Source of the DNA: Moniliophthora roreri
Taxonomy: Eukaryota > Basidiomycota > Agaricomycetes > Agaricales > Marasmiaceae
Assembly: GCA_001466705.2 (NCBI GenBank)
Contig: LATX02000175.1
Span: 372,001-436,000 of the forward strand
Direction of reading: 5' to 3'
DNA: 64,000 nucleotides
Shown here: piece by piece, positions 23,596-34,453 of the stretch
How positions within the stretch are numbered: the first letter of the stretch is position 1
How the letters are laid out: each line of letters opens with the position of its first letter
Program-made: the position numbers and the translations under genes
Notes under the pieces: model-generated
Seen by the model: the letters and a program-made list of their open reading frames with translations, nothing else
Told to the model about the DNA's origin: nothing
Databases searched by the model: none

Positions 23596-26276
23596 ATGTC
23601 CTCTAATCGTAACGACCGTCCACCGGACTCTTCTCCTCGCCTTCACACATCCCCTACTCCGTCATTTCTTTCACTCCGAAGTACACCCCCGACTCATCAC
23701 CTCGACCTGGGTGACCCGATCATAGGCAACCCGAATCATGCTCCGAGAGGATCCAATGGTGTTCTCGCTGGTTTGGCCTCGTACAGAGAGTCGTCGCAAG
23801 ATCAGAATGATGCGATACCACCGATATTCACGGTATCACATACCCCTTCAACTTCCAGGGAGTCTAGCGTGGACAGACACTCCGACGTTTCGTCCCGATC
23901 GCCCAAACGTAGGAAACGAATCCCAAGAGAACATAGAGAAGCATTCAATAGGACATATTCGGTCAGTCATGAACTATAATTAAGACTATAGGCTCACATT
24001 TTACCATACTAAAGAGAGTAAAACTTGCTCAATCCTTACTTGCTGAAGTTGCGCGCACTGGAGTCAGACTTGTCGGAGAGGCAGGAGAAATCATTCCAGT
24101 CCCTGGCCTTGCAATTGCGGCGAAGTTATTGAACAACATTTGGGATGCAGTGGAGCAGATTGATGTGAGTCATCCTTATATTTCTGAATCGTTTCATTGA
24201 CCACGCTCCCAAAAGTCCAATCGGCTGGCATGTCTCCGTTTGACTGAACGTTGTGCTGAAATTCTGGTGGCGGTTCATGAGGAGTTGAAAACAGCGGATC
24301 GAGGGGTTGTGCGAGAAATGAAATGGCCTTTGCAGCAGCTGGAAAAGTGAGTTTGTGTCCAAATTACATTTACCTCGAAATATAACCTACTTCATCCAGT
24401 TCGTTTGATCAGTTCTATCGATTTCTCGATGACCAACTCAAAATGTCTTTCTTGGCGCGTTTCCTGAAGAGAGATGAAATATTGGAAGACATACAAGCAT
24501 GCGATAAGGCGCTGGGGGATGCTCTTTTCGTTTTTAATGTATGTATCGTTCCCCGCATCATCGGTTCCCGGGATTTACTGCACCCTCCTGCAGACCCGCA
24601 TCCTACTTCGTATCTTGGAGAACCTTCTTGCGCTGCCTCAAAATTCCGATGCCACGGTTGCCGGCTCTTCTTCACTTCTACTTTCTGGGGGCGAGGAAAA
24701 AAGTTCTCCCGTGAGTGATGTGTCTCATGATTCGGACTTGGAGGGAATATACCTCCGGGGCTTTCCGAAAGACGACACAGCAGCAGTGGAGGTCAATCGC
24801 ATTCGAGACGAAATTGAACGGAAGCAAGAGCATCAGAACGAATTGGATCAAGCTCGTGATAAGGCTGAAATCCGACAGCTTCTGATGAAAGCTCTCAATG
24901 CTTCTAACGACAAGGAAATGATTCGGATCCTGCAGTTGGGAAAGCATGATATGCCGAAGGCGATTAAGGCTCTATTGAGAGCCCTCGAGAGCCAATACGC
25001 CGCATCTTTTAAGCATCCCACCCCACTTATGCCTTCGAGGAATTTCGAGCGCCTCCGAGGACTCACCTGGCCTCTAGATGATAGGGAGAAGAGTGCCTTG
25101 GACGGTGATTATTGGAATACGGAAACCTTCGACGCTGACACGGCCGTGCTGAAACCCAGACGGTCATGCCCGACGATACGCAAGTAAGCACCCCAAAGTC
25201 ATGCCGCTAGGTTTCTGACATATCTTTTCACTTTAGATCTGAGGTTACACGTCAGGAGTTAATCGGTACCGGCTTCTTCTCCAATGTCTACAAGGGAGCG
25301 TGGCGCCATCGCATAGTCGCTATCAAGATCTTGGACCGCTCGACTACTGAAGAAGCCTTCATGGCCGAATTTGACATTTGGAAATCGTTGAACAATCAGA
25401 ACGTTTTGCGACTATACGGTACCAGTGGTGCTTCTGCAAATAACTTACCGTGGTTCTTTGTGAGCCCGTACATGAGGAACGGCAGTCTTTCCCAGTACCT
25501 GAAGCGACTCGAGTGGGAATTGGAGTCATCAAACGGGAATACTGGGTTTAGCTCTGATCCTGAGAGACGCAAATACGACCTGGCATCAGAATTATTGCGG
25601 TACATGGTCGATATCGCGAGGGGAATGGAGTATTTACACGGACGTCAAATATATCACGGGGATTTAAAGGTATGACAAGGCTATGATCACGTAGAATCGT
25701 TACTCAACTTTTTGTAGGGTACCAACGTCCTCGTCGACAACAACTTTCGATGCGTCCTGGCTGACTTTGGTCATAGCAAATGGGCTTCTCGGGTCACTTA
25801 TAATAATTCAAAGCATAATCGTAAGTCATCCCTCTTGTGCTATCCTGATAGAAATTGACACCTCCTTGAAGATGGATTCAGATGGCAGTCCCCAGAACTC
25901 ATGAAAGGGCGTTCGCTGCTCACAAAAGAAAACGATGTCTATGCCTACGCTATAACCCTGGTCGAAATCCTCACAATGGGCAGTCTACCATGGCCGACAC
26001 TGCCTGATGACTTGGTCAGAGAGGCCGTTCTAGGTAAGCTTTGATTGCCTAGATCCTTGTCCCAATATTGGCTAACTATACTGTATAGAACGTGGCGAGA
26101 GGCCTGATTATCCCGGCGATCTTGCGCATTCAGTGGGTATTCGTTCCTTGCTCGAGGAGTGCTGGCAAAATCCCCCTTCCCAACGGCCTGCGTTTTCAGA
26201 GATCGTGCAAAATCTGCGAGCTGCCCCAAATACGCCGTCTGGGCGCACAGAGAGAACCACTACAGTCACAAGCTGA
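23596..26276 (+). CDS. Protein kinase with MLKL-like N-terminal helical domain
   Basis: Exons: 23596-23961, 24015-24164, 24216-24346, 24400-24538, 24594-25183, 25237-25669, 25718-25820, 25872-26033, 26089-26276 (753 aa). Residues 1-120 are disordered (Ser/Pro, then KRRKR). Residues about 123-300 resemble the four-helix bundle of MLKL as found in mushroom proteins: GEIIPVPGLAIAAKLL, ACLRLTERCAEILVAVHEEL, FYRFLDDQLKMSFLARFLKR, ILEDIQACDKALGDAL. A charged coiled region (about 320-420) follows. The C-terminal kinase domain has GTGFFSNVYKG, Lys489 in VAIK, HGDLKGTNVLV with Asp601, DFG at 619, an SPELM activation-loop end and a TKL-like tail. The catalytic loop is HGD instead of HRD, common in fungal TKL kinases, so activity is likely. 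Family knowledge: MLKL-type bundles permeabilise membranes in necroptosis; a cell-death role here is inference. Confidence 0.85.
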
Positions 26277-26418
26277 CACATCAACATGAAATTGCTTTTC
26301 TTCTAATCACAAGTCGGTGGCATTGTTCATGCGATGGCACGGGCTCATGCTAGTTTCGTTATACACAATAACTTTATTAAATTATAGTTAATTCCATTTA
26401 TGACATAGCAATACACAT

Positions 26419-27025
<607 letters not shown>

Positions 27026-27087
27026 GTTGAGGAGTTGAGCGGCCTGAGAGACGAGGTCTGGGTGCCATGAAGAAACGAATCAAACGT

Positions 27088-27093
27088 TTTATA
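27088..27093 (-). promoter_or_regulatory. TATA-like box of the secreted ribonuclease
   Basis: It reads TATAAA on the minus strand, 63 bp before the start codon. Confidence 0.4.
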
Positions 27094-28621
27094 TCTTATT
27101 TGACACCTAATATGGACTTCTTCTCTTCCATGCGCATGTTCGAGTTAGCAATGTGGACGCGACTTACTCGAAATTGAAATGTGGGGTATCATGGTCGTTT
27201 TGGAGCATGTCCGGAATTGCCGTGATGGACTTGTGGCTGCTAGTCTTCGAACTAGAGCGAGATAGCTATCGGCCAACTGTTGGCACAAGCATATGAGACC
27301 ATGTGGTGAGGGATACTGCAGGTGGTCTTCTCGGATATTGATAACGGTCTAAGCTATAAATGTATATTTCATTTCTCCTTGCCGGTGCTTGCAAAAGCGC
27401 TGCCTGTTCGAGTCCTGACCGGCACCTGCTAAATTCCAATAGCGTTAATACCGCGTTGCTTAGTTCCCGGCATGAGGCCAAGAATACTTACCGCGATACG
27501 CACGTTTGTTATCAGCGTTACTATACTACGCGAGATGGTCAGGACGGGGCGAAGCACAAGAAGTGCAGGAGATCTGGTTGTCCATATGGTGCGTTGAATT
27601 ACAAGTCGAACGTGGATTATCTATCAGTCGACATGGAAATCGAGAAGACGGTGATTGCACGGAGAGTCGGAACTTCCTGAGGGGCCTAGACAAAGTTGTA
27701 GGTGTTTGTAGGCTGCGTACGTACGGTAGAATGACTATGCCCGAGCCACAGCATTGGTCCCACGCCCATAAGCTGGGCATTGCACATCTACATTAAACGT
27801 TAAATGCGCTCAAGATTCTAATCCCGATCTTACTTTTGAGAGCGGTTCGAACACGTTGGGTCCCACAAAAGTGAGAAGCTTGAGTGGTCCCTTTTTGAAG
27901 TTCACTGGTGGCATGATGCATCAATAGAAATTCCTCTGTCAGTCGAAGAAAATTTGAAAATGTATCGATGAAACGTGTTTATGAGTCTATATGTGGAGCA
28001 TCCAAGGAACGTTGAGAATACGAGTACTCGCTGCCAATCCAGAGAGAGAGAGTGTGTGTGTCTTTTTGCCACCCAGAGAAAGAAGAGCTTCAACTAAGAG
28101 TTACGATCCTTGAGTCAGAGGCGCGAATGGAATAATATTATCAAATCCGGCCGAGTTGAAGCTCAGAGCCTCAGATCAGACTGTGACTCAAGCTGTCACG
28201 CCGTTCGGTGACTGGTCATCCGCTGGTCAACCTCATACTCGACAGTATTCGAGTGGACCACGATTTCTGGTCGACCTTGGTCCTCAGAACCAATTTTCTT
28301 GACTCTTTTCCCGCTCAGCTGGATCCATTTTTTGACATTGGTACGTCTTCCTCAACTTGTTAAATCGTCCTGGGAAAGCTAAACTCGGGACTGGACTGCA
28401 GTCAAGGGACCGCAGAGCATCTGACGTGACGAGCAAGGCCAGGACATTTTACGAGCACGGAAATTGTCGGGTTGAGAACGACCAAGTGCAGTACAGGCAA
28501 TTTGCAGGGAGTAACGAGGCTTTGGTTTATTACGTCTCAACAGGTGCGTTCTCTCATCCAGCTGTATCGCCATGTTGCATGCTGAATATGTCTTGATTTC
28601 GACTCTAGAAACAGTCTTATA
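27094..28621. other. 1.5 kb intergenic region upstream of atg4
   Basis: No coding pattern beyond short chance frames. It contains a small dinucleotide tract of AG then TG repeats near 28040-28060. The part from about 28300 probably holds the 5' leader of atg4, with a possible leader intron. Confidence 0.5.
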
Positions 28622-31600
28622 ATGTCTAGCAACAAGAACTCGCGACACACGCCATCTTCATCTTCACCGATACCCCCAACTAGCTCCTCAAAGTTACCCA
28701 AGTTTCTTCAGAAGGGAAACACAAGAGATAGATCCAAATCAGTAAACGACTCCTTGTACAATGCTGCCGAGAGCAGCCCTAATATTCCATCCGATGCAGC
28801 CAGCCAGAACTCAGCTACACCAGCATCCAGCTCCAAAGGTCCCCGAAAAAGTAACAGGTTTCTTGTCGGCAAGAAGGACAAGGGCAATCCTGTCGAAGAG
28901 GACAAGTCCTTTGCAGACTCGGAGGAACCTGCCATTATTGTTGAGACGCCGTCCACGCCTCCTGTTCCTATACCACGACCACGCACTCGTACAGAACGAC
29001 CACTCAGCGGCTCTTCAGAAGCTCCTGTATCACAATCTTCACCATCCTATACCCATACCCATACATCTGCATCTCCACGTATCAGTGATCTTCCGACCCG
29101 TTTGTCGGGCTGGTTCTCGCATACGTTCAGTTCCTCATCCACCGATCTCTCCCTTCCTAACCTCCTAAATACCCACATGCAACACTCCAACGGTACCTCA
29201 TCTCCAAATTCCAAGGGCAAAATGTCTGGCGCATCAGCGTTGTTGACCGTCGCTAAACATGGCAAAGGACATCTTGATAAAGCGATGAGATATCTACTGG
29301 ACAGCGATGCGACACCTGACAAATGCGCTGATCCGATATGGCTCTTAGGTGTGCAGCACAAAGGCTATGAGCCACCGCCGCCTACACCACCACCTCTCCA
29401 GGGTGATCCAGCTGGCGGGATACCCTCCGTGGATTCCAAGTCAAAATCTCACGGTTCGCCATCTTCCTCGTTCAGATCTTCTAGCTCGAAAAATACCCAC
29501 AAACATTCACCATCTCAATCTCAAGCATCCCTTTCTCAATCTCAACCACCTTCTTCTCGCCCTGAATCTCCTTCGCAATCTCAGGCTCTCACTTCCTCAC
29601 TATCGTCATCAGTTTCTTCTACACCTACCGTAACACCAAATAACCCAAGTCAAAAGTATCCAGGAGCCAATTGGCCCCTGGAATTTTACTCTGACTTCAC
29701 CAGCAAGGTCTGGCTCACCTATCGCTCCCATTTTACGCCAATCAGAGATACGAATTTGGCCGACTTGCCTTTACCCTCTATCTTCTGTGAATCTCCGACC
29801 AGTAGCGCTAGCTACGTGGACACATTCAAGAGTGACTCCAGTTATAGCGTTCGGAGTATTTCCAGTACCAATATCACGCCCGCGAGCCCGAGTTCCTCAG
29901 GGAAGAAATGGGGCTGGGGCTTGCCTGGACTAGGAGGCGAAAGGGAGCGCGGCTGGACAAGTGATTCAGGCTGGGGCTGCATGCTCCGAACCGGTCAAAG
30001 TCTGTTGGCCAATGCACTAGTCTTCATGTGGCTGGGTAGAGGTGAGCATTAATCTACGATTCATTTAACGGGCCAACTTAGCTTCGGTTACAGAATGGCG
30101 CCGACCACCCTCGCCTATACCAACAGATTCCTATGCTAGGTATGTCCAGATCATCACTTGGTTCTTGGACACTCCATCGCCGGAAGCGCCGTTCAGCGTG
30201 CACCGTATGGCGTTGGCTGGCAAGGAGCTTGGAAAAGATGTTGGGCAGTGGTTCGGTCCCAGTACTGCTGCCGGAGCGATCAAGTAAGTGACCGAACTAC
30301 GAGCCGAAAAACGTTCTGACAGCCGTTGACATTTAGGACGCTCGTGCATGCTTTCCCCCAGTCTGGTTTAGGCGTATCCGTTGCCACAGACGGAACCCTG
30401 TTCCAGACTGATGTCTTTGCAGTCTCACACTCTTCGACTACTGCACCTGCTGGCTCTGGTGCGTAGTATCCCATGATGATTGACTAATGCCACTCACACT
30501 TGGGTAGGAGGTTCCTCATACGCTGCGTCCTCGCTCGGACGGCGCCGGCATCACCCTACGACAAAGTCATGGGGTGATCGTCCAGTCTTGCTACTACTCG
30601 GCATCAGACTTGGATTAGATGGTGTGAATCCAGTTTACTACGATACCATTAAGGTATGGTGTTTCCATTATCAACCGCGACATATCTTTGACATTGTCCC
30701 TCATAGTTCTTGTATACCTTCCCACAATCCGTCGGAATCGCCGGTGGTCGACCGAGCTCGTCGTACTACTTCGTTGGCTCTCAGGCTGACAACCTGTTTT
30801 ACCTGGATCCTCATCATGCTAGGCCAACTGTCCCGCTGAGATCACCGCCCACAACTGAACCAGAATCTGGGCGTAATGGTTCTGGTTTCAGTACCCGTAG
30901 CGGCTTCTCAGCAACAGCTAACCGGACACCTGAGGCCGACCATGCCCGCGAACGGGATAGATCCAGAGATAGGAGTACTCGGGAAAAAGGAAAGTCGAAA
31001 GAGGACAAGAATGGCATTCGGTCCTCTTTAGGTTCCGTCGCTCATCCTCCTACCAAGGGCAGCACAATGAAACGCGTCGTTACGCCCACATCTCCTTCAT
31101 CAGTCCGAACGACAGGGTCATCGACGTTCTCCTATCATGCGCCAACTTCACCTAGTCCACTCCAGAAGGCATACTCGTCCTCGACGTCAGCGTCAGCGTC
31201 TAGTTCCGGGCAGGAAAGTTCCCACGTACCGTCTTCCTCGGAGGATGTTTCCCAATCTCAAGCTCCATCCCGGACCGAGTCTCCTGTCTTGGTCACTCCT
31301 AGTGGTAGTGTTGACGTCGGCAATATGTCTGAAATGGACGTCAGTGAACTCGTTGGGACCGGTGATAGACCTGGCTTGGATCCCATTCAAGAGCACTATG
31401 TCTCAGTCTACAGCATTGCAGAGCTGAAAACCTTCCATTGCGAGCGAGTACGAAAGATGCCTCTGAGCGGGTTGGATCCTAGCATGCTACTTGGCTTCCT
31501 GTGCAAAAATGAAGCGGACTGGATTGATTTCAGAAGGAGAGCTGGAGAGGTGAGCGTTGGCCCGTCTTCTATATCCTGTTCCTCTTCATCTTGGCACGCG

Positions 31601-32528
31601 GATACTGACGTTTTTACTCTATATCTTTTCCCTTTGAATTACTGTGCTATACTCGTTGGAACCGCAGCTTCCTCGGCCAATATTCTCAATACAGGATGAG
31701 CCACCGACGTGGCCAAGCGACTCGGATGATAACATGGGATTGGAGTCCATTTCGGATCCCGAGGATATTGCGGACAGTATGGTTATGGACGACGACGAGG
31801 ATGACGATGAAGGTTTGGTCGATGATGAAGCCTCTGAACAATTCTTTGATACAAGATCTTCCACGTCTGCTTCACTATCGAGCCGTAGTCAACGCAGCAA
31901 CCGTGGTGGAAGCGAGAGGGGAAGAAGCGAGGAGGTTGATACCGAGGAGGACCCCGTGGATCCTATTACCCCAGGCCCGATCACCACCAAGTTTGACATG
32001 CAGGGTGCACAAGGCGCTAAAGGCATTGAAGACGAAGGTCTCCATCGGGAGCCGTCACAGGAGAGCGATGACATCGAAGACGACTGGGTAGATCCATCGC
32101 TGTCATCTCCCATGCTTACTCCGCAGCCAACTCAACAGCCACAAATGCAACAGCAGCAAGAGGCGCCGGTAGGACCTGTTCCGCCCTTGGTGAAAAGCAA
32201 GTCAAGCGGATCTACTGGATCTGGATCTACGAGGAAGAAGAAATCAAAGAAACCTCACGATCAGGTGCCTGTACCGGTTCCGAAGATCAAGGTTCCTTCG
32301 CCACCGTCGAAGGAATCATTCCCATTCCCTGTTGCAAACTCAAGTGATCCCAACGCGGCAGACTGGTCAGGATCTTCGTCGTCGTCGGGTGTTGATGTGG
32401 GTAAGGAGTTGCGGGAGAAGAGGATGCACACAGCAAGAGCTAGAGACGGTGGCAGGACGCAAAGCGGTGGTATCAAGGGGATCTTGACAGACGAGTTTAA
32501 TGAGAGCGAACGAGACAAGACGAGATAG
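28622..32528 (+). CDS. atg4: Autophagy cysteine protease Atg4, extended form
   Basis: Processes and delipidates Atg8 during autophagosome formation. Exons: 28622-30041, 30094-30283, 30337-30458, 30508-30653, 30707-31549, 31668-32528 (1193 aa; yeast and human enzymes have ~390-500). Residues 1-350 are disordered, Ser/Pro-rich. The catalytic domain starts near [19 protein letters not shown]. The nucleophile is Cys453 in [15 protein letters not shown]; the Asp/His pair is Asp660 and His662 in YLDPHHARP. About 150 disordered residues then interrupt the fold before [37 protein letters not shown] and WIDFRRR, which are typical Atg4 C-terminal strings. The last ~280 residues are acidic and Ser-rich ([15 protein letters not shown]) and then basic. 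Catalytic residues are complete, so an active protease is expected. Confidence 0.95.
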
Positions 32529-32801
32529 GCCGAGTTCGTCCGATGGTAAGTCGGTATTCTCAACACTAGTTCCAGGCTTTTAGGTACCCATGTCCGATAT
32601 GACTATTGCCCATGTAGGGCGTGCGTCTTCTGAATCACACTTACGCCTTTTTTTTTCTTTTTTGCCTTGACACATTGAACTCTCTCTTTTTGATTTCACG
32701 TGTTTCTTTGCTATCTTACATGTTCATTTTCCCATTCTATGCAGCAAGCGTGTATTTTTATGACCCTGTTTATAGGTAATCCGAATGGTTTATTATAGGA
32801 G
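32529..32801. other. 3' flank of atg4
   Basis: Contains T-rich and CT-rich tracts around 32650. A GTAAGT string at 32545 lies after the stop and could be a 3' UTR intron. Nothing else seen. Confidence 0.4.
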
Positions 32802-33047
32802 TTGAATAACGAGTCCTCGCCAACGTTGAACGTTGAACGACTGAATTCAGCGTACTTGGCAAATCAGCGCCCAGACACTCGACGCATTAACCGAATGGAT
32901 ACGTACCTTTTGGGAGCACATCACCATGACATGAAGCATGCAGAATATGCGCGTCGGCGCAAGAAAATGGGAGATAACGTTCGGCGTGAAATGATCCGGG
33001 GAGGTCCCAATTCAGCTGCAGCTTTCAATTCGGATTCGGAAAAGTGA
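32802..33047 (+). CDS. Possible small basic/charged hypothetical protein (3' exon)
   Basis: An open frame encodes a charged, non-repetitive segment containing MDTYLLGAHHHDMKHAEYAR and RRRKKMGDNVRREMIRGGPN, ending in SDSEK and a stop. The frame has no ATG at its left edge. It could be the last exon of a small gene starting at an ATG near 32720, with a ~50 bp intron ending TATTATAG before 32802 (giving about 91 residues), or may begin at the internal ATG 32895. No family recognised. Confidence 0.3.
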   Translation: MNNESSPTLNVERLNSAYLANQRPDTRRINRMDTYLLGAHHHDMKHAEYARRRKKMGDNVRREMIRGGPNSAAAFNSDSEK

Positions 33048-34397
33048 TATCCATCTTTCCAGATTTGAGGAGGCAAATCATCCGTAAGGCACAAGAATTC
33101 CACGAACCCGTCGGATGATGGTCGATAGAGACCAGAGCTGGAAGTAATTGCTGTGGTTGTTCGGACGTCAAAATACCAGCTGCGCGCAGGGCGTCAGAAG
33201 GCGAAAGAGGTAGTCTCTGGACGTCTCTAGGCGTCTCGCCGAACTTTCCTGATCGAGCCAAGCCTGTAAAAGCCCTGATTGAGGTCTACCGTGGCAGTTT
33301 TTATTTATGATCACTTGGCCCTTTTGCATTTTTCATCAAGGGTCAGTGCGGGCGGTGATTGGAGAATTGGCCCCGATTATGGAGTGCCCAGCAAATCCAT
33401 GGACTTGACGTTGAAGAGCGGTAGAGAGTCGACTTGAGGTTGAGGAAGGAAAAAGGAACTGTTGACTACTCGTCATTTGTTTACCGTTTTTAAACTAGCT
33501 TTGTTAGGACCAATTGACTCTGAAATTTCGAGATGTTACAGCATGATCATCACAGCGCACGCGGGAGTTCCCAACGTAACGTTAAGACGAGTCAATTAAA
33601 GGAGTGAGATGTTTGCTTGGACCGGGAGACCCAGGGGACCGTAGGAAACCTTGCTCGCGTGACCATTTTTGGCGTCGAGCTCGTTTACAGTTACACCTGA
33701 CACGCTGGGGACCCATCTCCTGATAGTCCTGAATGCTTAACATCCCTTGATACAACTGCTTTTAAGCCTTCAATCAAACCCCATCCCATTCGTTAAACGG
33801 GTGCGTTCCAAACATCTTGATGATTGTCACTCCCCGCAAGTTCGCAAAAGGATTTATTACCGCTTCGACTTGAATCACGGACCATGGTCTAATGGAACTA
33901 CCGGGATCTAGACGCGGGAATACCCAGACGCGCGGGAATACCTGAGGCTCGATGGTCCCATATGCCTGCGGATACAAACCGTTGGGAAGGGGCCCGTGAG
34001 AGCGTTATAGGAGTGCTGCTGTGCTACTCACATTCGGCTATGAGCACATTGAAGTCATTTTTGGAGCTTACAAGGCGTCAGCGGATCTCGCAGATTTATA
34101 GTCGGTTCGCTCAGTGGCACTTTACGAGACTAGTCTGCCCGAACCGGTAGGAAACTGGCATTTCTGTGATGTGGAAGTGACGGCTAAATTGAATATTTCA
34201 CGAGCGAAATGTTGTATAGTTCCATAGCCACACCCAACACTTGCCCTATCATACGGCTCCATTCAGTCAGTTCCACGATAAGGAACTTAAATTCTCGTAA
34301 CGGTCCAATTCGTCGCAATCAAGGGGTAGGACAAAAAAGGGTCGGGTTGGAAAGGACCATGTGGATCAACAAGATTTAAATTAAGGTGGTGCTTCCA
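33048..34397. other. 1.35 kb intergenic region upstream of the permease
   Basis: No gene recognised on either strand. A 78-codon minus-strand frame near 33025-33261 has no recognised similarity. The right end is the permease promoter. Confidence 0.45.
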
Positions 34398-34403
34398 TAT
34401 AAA
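34398..34403 (+). promoter_or_regulatory. TATA box of the amino-acid permease
   Basis: TATAAA 51 bp upstream of the start codon at 34454. Confidence 0.5.
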
Positions 34404-34453
34404 CCAGCGATGGAGTGCAAGCAGTCATTTCACGCCCTCCTCCCGTCATCACC

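Noticed and set aside
27360..27796. Overlapping plus-strand frames with Cys residues, considered as a small secreted protein.
   Set aside because: No coherent signal peptide plus Cys framework, and the frames differ in phase without usable introns.
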